From FEN-1099 sp964511015 (GTDB lineage: Bacteria > Lernaellota > Lernaellaia > Lernaellales > Lernaellaceae): a stretch of 64,000 nt of DNA. This document shows positions 8,168-18,587 of the stretch, in pieces. The notes beneath the pieces were generated by a model. The model saw only the letters and a list, made by a program, of their open reading frames with translations. It had not been told where the DNA came from and made no database searches. The DNA is taken from contig CAZEDX010000011.1 of the NCBI GenBank assembly GCA_964511015.1, positions 1 to 64,000 of the forward strand, read 5' to 3'. Every line of letters starts with the position of its first letter. The first letter of the stretch is position 1. The position numbers were made by a program, and so were the translations under genes.

Positions 8168-9103
8168 TTAGCGGAGAATTAGCGGCACCGACGGCCCCAG
8201 CATGATGGTCAGCGTATCGTCGGCGTAGAACTCGCCATCGAGTGTGTACCCCAATGGTTCCGGCGTGCGTATTTCTACCTTGCGCACCGTGTCGTCCACG
8301 TGCCAGCGTCCGACCAACGCCTTGCCGGAATAGAAGCGGTGGATTTGAGCCAGTATCTTTCCCGGCGACAGCGCGGTGATCACGGCATGAAATCGTTCAG
8401 CAGCCTCGTGGGCCCGGTATAACGTGCGGAAGCCGATGCCAATGTGCTCGACCGTACCCATCAACGCCATGCCGTATGTCGGCATCTCAAGCCGCCTTCC
8501 GTCGATCCATATCTCGGCTTGGTACTGGCGGGCCAGACGTTGAAACATGTCGCCGCGAGCCAGCACGGAACTGATCGCCTTGTAAGCGATCTCTGCCGCC
8601 CGCCGCGGACCCGGATCGGAATTGGCCGCATAGTACTCTTCAAGAAAATTGACGGCGTAGCCGTTGCCGAAAATCATTCCGTAACGGTCGTTGACCCGCA
8701 GTATGTTCTGCTGCACAACTTCGTTGGCTTCACCGCGATCGTACTTGCCGACCAGTCCGGTCAACACCGCCTCGGCACTACCGCGCAATCCCAGACTCCA
8801 GCCGATAGTGTTCATACTACCGCCTTTGAGCAGTGAAATCGGCGGCAATGGCCGGCCGGCTGCCTGAAAGGCAGGAAGCAAAGCGGTCAGTACGACCTGG
8901 TTGGTTCCGTCACCACCACAGATACCAAGCACATCAATGTCCTGTCGGGCCAATTCACGTGCGAGCAGCGGCAGATTGCCGAGATCGGTTGTTTCATGAA
9001 CCACGCCTCGGGAACCAACAATATCGGCTAGTCGTTCGGCGCGTTCCGGATGCTTCCGGTTCAGCTTCGCATGTGGGTTGTGTACAACGACGAACTGCCC
9101 CAT
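8168..9103 (-). CDS. Diacylglycerol kinase-like lipid kinase
   Basis: A 311-residue member of the DAGK/YegS/sphingosine-kinase family, which phosphorylates lipid alcohols with ATP. The N-terminal VVVHNPHAKLNRK strand-loop, the signature CGGDGTNQVV near residue 70, and KGGSMNTIGWSLGL near residue 100 are clear; the C-terminal beta domain ends with LGYTLDGEFYADD, the usual DGE region. Three in-frame ATGs occur. The one at 9103 is preferred because GGAG lies 6 bp upstream; starts at 9127 or 9118 would add up to 8 residues. The natural substrate is not determined. Confidence 0.85.
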   Translation of the reverse strand: MGQFVVVHNPHAKLNRKHPERAERLADIVGSRGVVHETTDLGNLPLLARELARQDIDVLGICGGDGTNQVVLTALLPAFQAAGRPLPPISLLKGGSMNTIGWSLGLRGSAEAVLTGLVGKYDRGEANEVVQQNILRVNDRYGMIFGNGYAVNFLEEYYAANSDPGPRRAAEIAYKAISSVLARGDMFQRLARQYQAEIWIDGRRLEMPTYGMALMGTVEHIGIGFRTLYRAHEAAERFHAVITALSPGKILAQIHRFYSGKALVGRWHVDDTVRKVEIRTPEPLGYTLDGEFYADDTLTIMLGPSVPLILR

Positions 9104-9154
9104 ATGGCGCTCCGTCATCGGATTCAAACAATGGTCCTTCTATTTGCGGAGGTC

Positions 9155-9184
9155 ACAGTAAGATTGCGGACCGCCCCGTGTCAA
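9155..9184 (-). promoter_or_regulatory. Sigma70-like promoter for the lipid kinase
   Basis: On the minus strand, TTGACA (9184-9179) and TACTGT (9160-9155) with an 18-bp spacer, about 50 bp upstream of the preferred start codon and just downstream of the acyl-CoA ligase terminator. Confidence 0.4.
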
Positions 9185-9201
9185 GAATCGAGACCGTCGG
9201 C

Positions 9202-9239
9202 AAAAAAAAGAGCGTCGACGGACAACCGTCGGCGCTCTT
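9202..9239 (-). terminator. Rho-independent terminator of the acyl-CoA ligase gene
   Basis: A 14-bp stem with one wobble pair, AAGAGCGTCGACGG / CCGTCGGCGCTCTT, loop ACAA, followed on the minus strand by eight T residues. It sits 18 bp after the ligase stop codon. Confidence 0.9.
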
Positions 9240-9256
9240 GATGGAGTGCAGAATGC

Positions 9257-11011
9257 TCAGCCTTTCGACGCCCCCTTATACTTCTTGTAAATCGGATCGG
9301 CCTCTTGCAAGGTGCGACGCATGACCTTCCCGACGATCGTCTTCGGCAATTCGTCGATGAATTCGATGTAGCGCGGCACCTTGTAGTGCGTGAAGTTTTG
9401 TTTGGACCAAGAAATCAGTTCGTCCTCGGTGATCTTGCCCTTAAACTCCGGCCGCAACACCACCCACGCTTTGATCACTTCACCCGATTCCGGATCGGGC
9501 AAGCCCGCCACGGCCGCCTCGCTGACTGCCTCGTGCTGCATGACCATGGTTTCAATCTCGGTCGGGAACACGCTATAGCCCTTGTACTTGATGAGCTGCT
9601 TTTTACGGTCTTCCAGCGTAACACGACCATGCTCGTCCATACGCCCGATGTCGCCGGTCAACAACCAGCGTTTGCCGTCGGCCAAGGTGACCACTGTCTC
9701 GGCGGTTTCTTCCGGGTTGTTAAGATAGCCCATCATTACTTGCGGACCGGCCACGGCCAACTCGCCGACCTCGCCCTGCTTGACGGTTTTGTTGGCGTCC
9801 GAAGGATCGACGATTTTCCAAGCAGTGCCCGGGAACGGCAGACCGAGCGTCCCGATCTTACGGTTGCCCCAGAACGGTCCGGCCGACACAACCGGCGAAG
9901 CCTCCGAGAGGCCATAGCCTTCCACCAGCCGCGCGCCGGTCACTTTTTCAAACGCCTCTTGCACCGGCCGGTGCAACGGGCCGGCGCCACTAACGCACAG
10001 GCCGAGTTTGCCCGCCAGGTCGTAGTTCGAAATTTCGGGCCAGTCGGCCAAGCGCTTGAAGAGCACCTCCGCACCCGGATACAAGCTTCCTTCCGGCGGG
10101 GTCAGCCGCATGATCGTTTCGACCAATTCTTTGTTGGCAGGCGGCCGTGGGAACAGCATCATCATGCCGCCGAAGCTGATGCAGATGTTCATGACGCAGG
10201 TCATGGCAAAGCTGTGGAACAACGGCAATACGCCGACCGCCGCGGTGCCCGGCTTGGTTTTCCACAACCACAAGCGCGACTGCGTGGCGTTGGACACACA
10301 ATTAAAGTGGGAAAGGACGGCCGCCTTCGGCACGCCGGTGGTGCCACCCGTCATGATGTACGTCGCAATGTCATCGGATTCGACATGCACGTTCGGCAGG
10401 GCGGGCGTTGTCTTGAGCAAATCCATGAAATTCAGCGCGCCGGCAGGAGCCGGAGCATGAGGGATCTTACCCAGGCGCTTACCCAACCAGCGCTTGAAAC
10501 CGGAAAGGTCTTTCAGATCGGTCACGTTAGTGCAAATCACGTGCTGGATGGCCGTTTCCTTGATGATCGGCGCCAGCGTTTCTTCGTAGAGGACATCAAG
10601 CACCACAATGGCCTTAGCCCCGGTCAGCTTGAGCTGGTGTTTAACCTCGGCCGCCTTGTAGGTCGGGTTGACGCCAGTTAGGATCACGCCCAGCTTCATC
10701 GCCGCATAGTAGCCGATGACGTACTGGAAGCTATTGGGCAGCAGCAGGGCCATGACATCGCCCTTCTTCATGCCCAGATTGGCCAACGCGGTCGCGAAAC
10801 GATTGACCTTGTCGTTCAGTTCCGCAAAGGTCATGTAGGTATCGAGGAACCAAATGGCCTTGTAGTCTGGATACTTGCTGGCCGTGGACTCCAACATATG
10901 ACCCAGCGTAAGTTTTTCAAAATTGTATTGCTTCGGTACTTCATCCGGCCAACCGGCTTCTTTGGTAAACCACGGGCTGGATTCGTCTACATAAAAGGGA
11001 TTGTCTGGCAT
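9257..11011 (-). CDS. fadD: Long-chain fatty-acid-CoA ligase (AMP-forming)
   Basis: A 584-residue adenylate-forming enzyme that activates fatty acids to acyl-CoA through an acyl-AMP. The P-loop-like signature YIMTGGTTGVPKAA lies near residue 212, followed by LPLFHSFAMT, the adenine-binding VEGYGLSEASP near 370, LLTGDIGRMDEHG near 455 and the C-terminal KTIVGKVMRR with the catalytic lysine. The start at 11011 is preceded by GGAGGAGAG 6 bp away, which excludes the 15-codon longer reading. Substrate chain length is inferred from overall similarity. It is transcribed alone and ends in a strong terminator. Confidence 0.9.
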   Translation of the reverse strand: MPDNPFYVDESSPWFTKEAGWPDEVPKQYNFEKLTLGHMLESTASKYPDYKAIWFLDTYMTFAELNDKVNRFATALANLGMKKGDVMALLLPNSFQYVIGYYAAMKLGVILTGVNPTYKAAEVKHQLKLTGAKAIVVLDVLYEETLAPIIKETAIQHVICTNVTDLKDLSGFKRWLGKRLGKIPHAPAPAGALNFMDLLKTTPALPNVHVESDDIATYIMTGGTTGVPKAAVLSHFNCVSNATQSRLWLWKTKPGTAAVGVLPLFHSFAMTCVMNICISFGGMMMLFPRPPANKELVETIMRLTPPEGSLYPGAEVLFKRLADWPEISNYDLAGKLGLCVSGAGPLHRPVQEAFEKVTGARLVEGYGLSEASPVVSAGPFWGNRKIGTLGLPFPGTAWKIVDPSDANKTVKQGEVGELAVAGPQVMMGYLNNPEETAETVVTLADGKRWLLTGDIGRMDEHGRVTLEDRKKQLIKYKGYSVFPTEIETMVMQHEAVSEAAVAGLPDPESGEVIKAWVVLRPEFKGKITEDELISWSKQNFTHYKVPRYIEFIDELPKTIVGKVMRRTLQEADPIYKKYKGASKG

Positions 11012-11100
11012 GGAAAACTCTCCTCCCGGCGGTTGAGCTACCCCTGTTGATTGCAATAGGAAGATGACATTTATTTCTTACTGCACAATACCGGGTGCGG

Positions 11101-12291
11101 TCAATAGAAGCGCACGATCTCAAAAACCTCCAACGTGTACAGCAATTGCCATACCGTCAACAGATCGGTGTGAGCTTCGGCCAAGATCGCGCCAACGGTC
11201 CGTTCGCCATCGATGAGAATAAACACGTCCAAATGACGCGGTTCCCAGTCGATGCGACCGGCAAGCGGCAGTTGGGCTTCGACCTTTTCCACCACCATAT
11301 CCGCCCTTCGCTCGAAACGCCCCTTGAGTCTCTGCTCTGAGACGCGACGGCAGATGGTGCGATACACCAGTGTCAGAACTTCGATTTCCGGCCTTCTGAT
11401 CTTCTGCAGGAACGATTCGTCATCGACAAATTCGTAAGTGCCTTGGTTCAGTTCCAGAATGGCCACCAGGCGCATATCCACTTCTTTGACCAAGTAGGCA
11501 GCTAGATCGGCCTGTGAAATGGCCCCGGACTCCACCAGGCATTTGCCCGGCATCGACTTGGTCTGTTTGGCCTTAATTTCGGCATCGGCCAACTGTGCCC
11601 GAGTGATTTTCCCGTCGGCCAGCAGCATTTGCGCATACTGTTCCTCGGGCACTGCACTCTGCACGTAAATCGGCATCCCGGCTTTGACATAGACGACCCG
11701 CGTTTGGCCACCGGAGACAACCTGCAAGCGACCAGTCCGGCCTTGACGCACAACCCACCCAATCAGTCGTTCGGGCGGCAACGCCACCAGATCACCGCGA
11801 TCATCGATTTTTTCCGCTACCATGGTCGGCCGAACCGGAGTTGGGGTTGGCGGCGTCTTGACTTCGACTGCCGCCGATTCCACTACTAGCTCCTCCGAGC
11901 CGACAGGTGCCGGCCTTTCAATTCCCAGCAGACCGCACAAACGCCTCGCCAAATCCATCAGGTTCAGCGGCTTGATCAGGTAGTCATCGGCACCGTATTT
12001 GGTGCGAGCTTCCTGCTGCAAAGCATAGGTTTTATACAATGCGCTCATCAGCACGACCGGCACCGGGGTCGGCCCGGTCTTGATTCGCTGACAGATTTGG
12101 AATCCATTGACTTTGGGCAGCAATACGTCGGCCAGAACGATGTCGGGCTTGCCGGCGGTGAACTGATCTAGCCCTTCCTGCCCGTCCTTGGCCGTGGCTA
12201 CGTCGAAACCGTAGGCGGCCAGAAACTCATGCACGATTTCACGCACATCCTTGTTGTCTTCTACTACCAACACCGACGGTCGTTTCGCCAT
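11101..12291 (-). CDS. Response regulator with DUF4388 (PATAN)-like effector
   Basis: A 396-residue protein. The receiver covers residues 1-125 with VVEDN at the N-terminus, VLADVLLPKVNG with the phosphoacceptor near Asp51, and YLIKPL. A proline-rich linker (about 130-160) leads to a region starting LPPERLIGWVVRQGRTGRLQV, which resembles the DUF4388/PATAN domain of myxobacterial-type regulators. The helical C-terminus ends with DLLTVWQLLYTLEVFEIV, also typical of those proteins. ATG 12291 is chosen because AAGGGA lies 6 bp upstream; another ATG is two codons earlier. It is the last gene of a four-gene signalling operon. Confidence 0.75.
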   Translation of the reverse strand: MAKRPSVLVVEDNKDVREIVHEFLAAYGFDVATAKDGQEGLDQFTAGKPDIVLADVLLPKVNGFQICQRIKTGPTPVPVVLMSALYKTYALQQEARTKYGADDYLIKPLNLMDLARRLCGLLGIERPAPVGSEELVVESAAVEVKTPPTPTPVRPTMVAEKIDDRGDLVALPPERLIGWVVRQGRTGRLQVVSGGQTRVVYVKAGMPIYVQSAVPEEQYAQMLLADGKITRAQLADAEIKAKQTKSMPGKCLVESGAISQADLAAYLVKEVDMRLVAILELNQGTYEFVDDESFLQKIRRPEIEVLTLVYRTICRRVSEQRLKGRFERRADMVVEKVEAQLPLAGRIDWEPRHLDVFILIDGERTVGAILAEAHTDLLTVWQLLYTLEVFEIVRFY

Positions 12292-12314
12292 CTTCATTCC
12301 CTTGCCGTTGCCAG

Positions 12315-13244
12315 CTACTTCTCTTTGATCCTTACTACGACTTGGTTTCGTCCGTTCTGTTTGGCTTGATAGAGCCCTTCGTCCGCCAGCCTCAGGATTT
12401 CGCTGCCGTCGCGGACTGTGCCCGCCAGTGCCTGACAGACGCCCGCCGAAATGCGCACTTTGGCCTTTTGGCCTTCGAAGGTGAACTCCGCCACTTCCAC
12501 GGCCTGGCGAAAACGCTCGGCTAGCGTGGGCGCGCCTTCGGTGTCCGCCACGAGAATGACAAACTCCTCGCCGCCGTATCGCGCCACAAGGTCGCTAGAG
12601 CGCCCGACAGCTTGGAAGATCTCGGCCAAGCGCCGCAAGACGTAGTCGCCGAAAAGATGCCCAAATTCGTCGTTAATCGCTTTGAAATGATCCACGTCGA
12701 GCATGATGACCGCCAGCGGCCGTCCGTGCCGCTCAGCCCGGCGAGTTTCGACTTCCAACCGCTCGACGAAATGGCGGTGGTTGTAGATCCCGGTCAGCCC
12801 GTCGGTGACCGACATCTTCTCCAGACGCGAGTTCGCTTCCCGCAATTGATCCTGCAACAGTTTGATGCGCAACAGGCTCTTCACCCGCGCGGAGAGTTCC
12901 TCGATATCAAACGGCTTGGTGATGTAATCGTCAGCGCCCGCAGCAAAGCCCTCAAGTTTGGAGCGCGTATCATCCCGGACCGTCACCAGAACCACCGGAA
13001 TGTAGTTGGTGCCTTCTTGCGCCTTCAGGCGCCGGCAGACATCGAAACCGCTGATCTTCGGCAACATAACGTCAAGCAAGATGAGGTCGATGTTCTCCCG
13101 TTCGGCAATGAGCAAGGTTTCCGCGCCGTCGAACGCCGGCAAGACCTCGTAACCCAAGCCCGCGAGGTACTGGGTCAACAAATCGACGTTGTCGGCGTTG
13201 TCGTCCACCACCAGAATGCGACAGGTTTTTTGCAGCACGCTCAC
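12315..13244 (-). CDS. Receiver-GGDEF diguanylate cyclase (PleD-like)
   Basis: A 309-residue protein with a receiver (1-125, phosphoacceptor in LILLDVMLPKISG, YITKPF lysine) and a GGDEF domain making cyclic di-GMP from GTP. The active-site motif is intact as YGGEEF, and the inhibitory RxxD site (RSSD) sits five residues upstream, so product inhibition is expected. A short coiled segment, LLQDQLREANSRLEKMSV, links the domains. It probably starts at a GTG overlapping the upstream receiver stop (GTGA 13244-13241); a second GTG two codons on is also possible. No c-di-GMP effector is recognised nearby. Confidence 0.92.
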   Translation of the reverse strand: MSVLQKTCRILVVDDNADNVDLLTQYLAGLGYEVLPAFDGAETLLIAERENIDLILLDVMLPKISGFDVCRRLKAQEGTNYIPVVLVTVRDDTRSKLEGFAAGADDYITKPFDIEELSARVKSLLRIKLLQDQLREANSRLEKMSVTDGLTGIYNHRHFVERLEVETRRAERHGRPLAVIMLDVDHFKAINDEFGHLFGDYVLRRLAEIFQAVGRSSDLVARYGGEEFVILVADTEGAPTLAERFRQAVEVAEFTFEGQKAKVRISAGVCQALAGTVRDGSEILRLADEGLYQAKQNGRNQVVVRIKEK

Positions 13245-13606
13245 TTGCTCCCCAACAGACGTTTGAGCAACTGTTCCAACTCGTCGAAATCAACCGGCTT
13301 GGCAATGTAAGCATCGCAACCGGCTTGTAACGCTTTCTCTTGGTCTCCCACCATGGCGTGCGCGGTGATCGCCACAATGGGCACTCCGCGCAAACGGTCA
13401 TTCGCCTTGATCGCCGTTGCCGCCTGCCAACCGTCCAACAACGGCAGAGAAAGATCCATCAGAATTAGATCGGGCTGAGTTTCGACCGCCAACTCCAGCC
13501 CCCGCTTGCCGTCGGCGGCCTCAACAATGTGGTACTCCCCTTCCAAGAATTGACGCAACAACTCGCGGTTGTCTTGCACGTCCTCGACGATGAGGATGGT
13601 CTTCAC
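13241..13606 (-). CDS. Single-domain response regulator
   Basis: A 121-residue receiver starting at GTG 13606, 16 bp after the histidine kinase stop and preceded by GAGGGG. It carries VEDVQDNRELL, phosphoacceptor Asp in LILMDLSLPLLDG, and the lysine in YIAKPVDF. The DLSLPLLDGWQA and ITAHAMVGDQEKAL signatures are those of receivers that serve hybrid kinases, so this is probably the direct phosphorylation target of the kinase. It overlaps the GGDEF gene by 4 bp. Confidence 0.9.
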   Translation of the reverse strand: MKTILIVEDVQDNRELLRQFLEGEYHIVEAADGKRGLELAVETQPDLILMDLSLPLLDGWQAATAIKANDRLRGVPIVAITAHAMVGDQEKALQAGCDAYIAKPVDFDELEQLLKRLLGSK

Positions 13607-13622
13607 GCTGATGTTCCGCCCC

Positions 13623-15626
13623 TCATTTCCCTGGCTGTCCCGCCCCTGTATCACCGCTTGGTCGCACTGAACCGGCGGCTGCTGGAAAGCGCACGGGAAT
13701 GACCACGGTGAAAACCGAACCGCGGCCTGGTTCACTCTCGACCTGAATATCACCGCGCATCAGCTTAGCCAACTTCTTGGAGATGGCCAAGCCGAGGCCG
13801 GTCCCCCCTTCTTGTCGGGCAACGGCTTGGTTGCCTTGGACAAATTCCCCGAAGATGCGTGTCTGGTCTTCCGGCGCAATGCCAGTACCCGTATCTTCGA
13901 CCCAAATGCGCACCCAAACCCCGGAGCCGGTTGGCGCACCCTTTTCCGGTCCCGCCGCGAGTTCGAAGCCCGCGCGGATCTTGCCTTCATTGGTGAACTT
14001 GGTCGCGTTGCCCAATAGATTGAACAGAATCTGCTGCACCTTCTGCCGATCCTGGTACAACATCACGTCCTGTTCCGGACAGCCGTTCTCGAGAACCAGC
14101 CCCTTTTCTTCAACCAGCGGACCGATGGCCACTAGACTGTAGTCGATCAACGCCCGCAGGGAAAACTCCTCGGGAACCAGTTCCATGCTGCCCGCTTCGA
14201 TCTTCGACAGGTCCAAGATCGAGTTGATCAGACTCAGCAGATGCAACGCGTTGCGCCGCACCTTGGTCAGGTTCTCGCGGTACATGTCAGGCAACAAGTG
14301 ACCCGCCCGTTGCAACGTCAGCGTGGTGAACCCGATGATCGAATTCATCGGCGTGCGCAGTTCGTGGCTCATGGTCGCCAAAAACTGGCTCTTCAGCCGA
14401 TTCGCCTCTTTCAACTGCAGGTTCGTGCTCTGCAGTTCTTCGTCTCGCTCGCGGATCGCATTAGCCATCTGATTGAAGGCGTTGGCCAACAAACCGAGTT
14501 CGTCGACCCGATGGACGTCCACCTTCGCGTTGAGATTGCCGTCGGCGATCGCGGCGGCGCCTTCGGCCAGCGATAGAATCGGTTTGGTGAAGCGCCGAGA
14601 AATGAAGTACACGACGACGACCACAAACAACACTGCCGACAACGATAGCAAAACAAACACTCCGCGCAGGAAAGAAACCTCGGCGTAGATCACGTCGTTG
14701 GCGGTTTCGGCGCACACCACCCACTGCGGTCCTGTAGCGTATTCGTCCATCGGCACCGTGGCATATCCGATCGTTTTCCTCACTGGCTCAGCCACCTCGA
14801 ACACACCACTCCGCGCCTGCCTGACCCGCTCCGCTAGGCCGGTGACGCTTGCCCGTCGCCGTTCCGTTCGCGGCCTGCCGCGCTCGGCAATGACTTTTCG
14901 CGAGCGCAAATCAACCAAGTAGACCGAACCCGCTCCGCCTTCGGGCAACACCGCTGGCACGGTGTCGAGACATGTCCGAAGTTTCGACCAATCGACGTAG
15001 GCTATCACCCAGCCTAGTGTCCCGCGAAGACCATCCAGAACCGGCGCGGCCAGAGCCACGCCGTCTCTTGGAGGAGTGCTACGTTGCCAATCCTGTCCGA
15101 AAAAGGAACCAGGCCGCCGTTGGTCCGCGCTCAATACCCGGGCCAACGCCGATGATTCCAAAAAGCCCGACCAGGAAGGCAGATTCCAGGTGTCGCGCAG
15201 CCAGTCGCTTTCCGGCCATGACTCTGAAAACAATGTTTCGTCGCGCAACTCGGCTCCGGCGGACGAAACGGAATTGACCGCCACCACATTTCGGTTGCGG
15301 TCGAGCAGCAACAGCAGGTCGTACGATCCGAGGGTGGTGACCAGTCGATCGAAGAGCTTGTTCGCCTCGCCACGATCGCCGCCGCGCAACGATTCAACGC
15401 TCTCCGGTAGCCGGGCCCAGGCCTGGACTTCCGCCACGTGCCGACGCAACTCGCGGCCGACATCATCCGCTGCTTCCGCGGCCGACGTCAGCAAGACATT
15501 GCGGCTGTTGGTTTTGATCACCTGGTTGATTTGACGAAAGGCAACCGCGCTCAGCACCAATGTCGGCAGTAGGGCTACCGCCAAAAAATAGATGATTAGC
15601 TTGACATAGATAGAAAGAGTTCTCAT
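13623..15626 (-). CDS. Membrane-bound sensor histidine kinase
   Basis: A 667-residue kinase starting at ATG 15626, 4 bp after AAAGG. Membrane segments lie at about 10-30 and 322-342 and enclose a ~290-residue extracytoplasmic sensor resembling a Cache-type domain (LLLLLDRNRNVVAVNS near 105-120). A HAMP domain (343-395), a coiled linker, HisKA with the phospho-accepting His421 in SHELRTP, and a HATPase domain with NLLGNATKF (N-box near 540), DTGTGIAP and GTGLGLAIS follow. It heads the operon with three receiver genes and is the likely phosphodonor for at least the adjacent one. The signal sensed is unknown. Confidence 0.92.
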   Translation of the reverse strand: MRTLSIYVKLIIYFLAVALLPTLVLSAVAFRQINQVIKTNSRNVLLTSAAEAADDVGRELRRHVAEVQAWARLPESVESLRGGDRGEANKLFDRLVTTLGSYDLLLLLDRNRNVVAVNSVSSAGAELRDETLFSESWPESDWLRDTWNLPSWSGFLESSALARVLSADQRRPGSFFGQDWQRSTPPRDGVALAAPVLDGLRGTLGWVIAYVDWSKLRTCLDTVPAVLPEGGAGSVYLVDLRSRKVIAERGRPRTERRRASVTGLAERVRQARSGVFEVAEPVRKTIGYATVPMDEYATGPQWVVCAETANDVIYAEVSFLRGVFVLLSLSAVLFVVVVVYFISRRFTKPILSLAEGAAAIADGNLNAKVDVHRVDELGLLANAFNQMANAIRERDEELQSTNLQLKEANRLKSQFLATMSHELRTPMNSIIGFTTLTLQRAGHLLPDMYRENLTKVRRNALHLLSLINSILDLSKIEAGSMELVPEEFSLRALIDYSLVAIGPLVEEKGLVLENGCPEQDVMLYQDRQKVQQILFNLLGNATKFTNEGKIRAGFELAAGPEKGAPTGSGVWVRIWVEDTGTGIAPEDQTRIFGEFVQGNQAVARQEGGTGLGLAISKKLAKLMRGDIQVESEPGRGSVFTVVIPVRFPAAAGSVRPSGDTGAGQPGK

Positions 15627-15667
15627 TAACCTTTCGCCGTAGCCCGAATCAAATCCACATGGTGGAT

Positions 15668-15696
15668 ATTGTACACGACCGCTACGGCAACGCCAA
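15668..15696 (-). promoter_or_regulatory. Sigma70-like promoter of the histidine kinase operon
   Basis: On the minus strand, TTGGCG (15696-15691) and TACAAT (15673-15668) with a 17-bp spacer, 42 bp upstream of the kinase start. Confidence 0.5.
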
Positions 15697-15810
15697 ACGA
15701 AACCGGCGACGATTGACAATACCGCGCCGAAAACCAATAGTGGTGCCACTTTTTGCCCCCCAGACGGCAAAAGTAACGAGGGGCGAAAAGGACATCAGGA
15801 GACAGGGGAG

Positions 15811-16718
<908 letters not shown>

Positions 16719-16722
<4 letters not shown>

Positions 16723-18587
16723 CCTCAGCGCGGCAGCGGACAGCCACTTGGCCGACTGTCTTCCTCCTCTCGTTGCTGATCTCGTTCGCTATGTTCGGCT
16801 GGACCTTGGCCGACGGTCCGATCGTGGACGACAACCCGTTGCTGATCCTCACCCATATTCAGCAGCCACGTGATCTCGGCCGTTTGTTCATTCCGGACGC
16901 CAACACTTACTGGCGACCGCTGGCCAAACTATCGGTTATGCCCTTGTCGTCGGTTTTCAGCATGGCTACGTGGCCCCACCGGACAACCGCCCTGATCCTG
17001 CATGCACTGGCGGTCACCCTCCTGTTCACGCTCGGCGGGCGACTGTTCGGTTCCCGGGCCGCCACAGCCGCCGCGTTGCTTTTCCAGATCCACCCGGTCC
17101 ACGCCGGCACATTGCATTGGATAAGCGCGCGCCCCGACTTGTTGGCCACCGTGCTGTTGCTCGGAGCAGCAAATTTTTTCGTCTGCCAGTTGGACGATCG
17201 TCGGTTGCGGTGGGCGGTGGCGACAACGCTGCTTTGCCTTGGCGCCTACCTCACCAAAGAGGTCTCTTTCGTCGCCCCTTTGCTGCTTCTGATCGTCGGC
17301 TACACTTTTCCGATGGCAACTCGGAAGGAACAATTCCGACAGATTTTCTATGCATTGACTGGGCCGCTGGTGACCTTGCTTGCCGTCCTGGCGATTCGTC
17401 GTCTCTTGCTCGGCGACCTCGGCGGACCGGCTGTCTTGTCCCACCCCCTGCCCGGCGTGATTCTCGGCAACCTCCTCTTCGACGTGCCGCGTGCACTTTT
17501 TTTTCCAATCAACAATGCCGCATGGTCAGGCGCTCGAATTTTGCCGACCGTCGCCGTGATTGCCCTCGCGTTGGGCAGCCTGGTTGTGGCCTATGTTCTC
17601 TATCGTCGGCGACATGAATATTCGGCGTTCGCCGGATTGCTCTTTGGCTTGGCCGGATCGTTGCCGATGGCGCCGTTTCTTTATACCGGCCCCAACCTCG
17701 AGGCCGCCTATATGCTGTATTTACCTTCAGCCGGCTTTGCTCTGTGGATCGGTAGTCTGCTTTTCCCAATTAACGCAAAATACCACCCTTCCCGGTGTTT
17801 GGCCTGGCCGGTTTTCACACTGCTGGCCGTAGTCTATTTACCGTTGGCTGCCAGCCAAATTGGGGTCTACCACCACGCGTCAAAAGCGGTCGATACAATG
17901 GTCCGCGCGATAGAAAAGGACGCCACCGCTCGGCGCGCAGATCTTTGGATCGTCGAAACAAACCAGCGGCAGTGGCAGGGGGTGCCGCTGTTCTATGACC
18001 ATGTCGATCAACTTTTCTGGCATTTCCCGTCAACGCGAGGCAAAACCATTTTGTACGCTGGGCAGAACTTCTGGCGCGTCGACGGCCGCAACCTCGCTTG
18101 GCGCCAACTGGCGGCCAGAAACGATGTGGCGGTCCTTCAATACTGCCCCTCATCACCATCCATTGATCTGACCAAAGCCACGCTTGCCGGTTGGGCTAAC
18201 CGCGACAAGCATGACGACGAACCGTTCCCGATCGCCATTGCCATAACGGCGCCAGGCACCGAGGCAATTGCCGGTGGCGTGCGATGGCGGCGTGGGCCGG
18301 TCACTTTGCCGGTCGACAACTCGGCGGAAATCGCTGACGCAAACGTACTGTCGTTCTCGTTCGCGTTGTGCACCCTCGATCCGCGAGCAGCCAAGGAAGC
18401 GGCGTTTGATTGGACCGATCAGGGCGGATCGACTTCTCGGTTGTTGTTTGCGGTGGTCGACGACGGCCGGCCGCACACCTATAAGTTGCCCTTGGCGACA
18501 GACCCACGGTGGGCGCGAACGACCTCAGTCCGCGACGCGTCCTTGCATTTTCCTTTTGTCGCAGGCGAACTGCGTGTTACTGAATGA
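16719..18587 (+). CDS. Multi-pass GT-C-type membrane protein
   Basis: A 622-residue protein with about ten membrane segments in residues 1-400 and a soluble C-terminal domain. DDNPLLIL near residue 33, TYWRPLAKLS near 66 and HAGTLHWISARPDLLATVL near 128 resemble membrane GT-C glycosyltransferases of the TMTC/PMT type, where the first-loop acidic pair is catalytic. These use polyprenyl-linked sugars to modify proteins or glycans outside the membrane. Acceptor and donor are unknown. It is translationally coupled to lepB and overlaps the convergent metallophosphoesterase by 11 bp. Confidence 0.68.

Noticed and set aside
9305..10681. 458-codon open frame opposite the acyl-CoA ligase
   Set aside because: Frame-shadow of a GC-rich gene; composition is His/Arg-rich and without motifs, while the ligase carries all family signatures.
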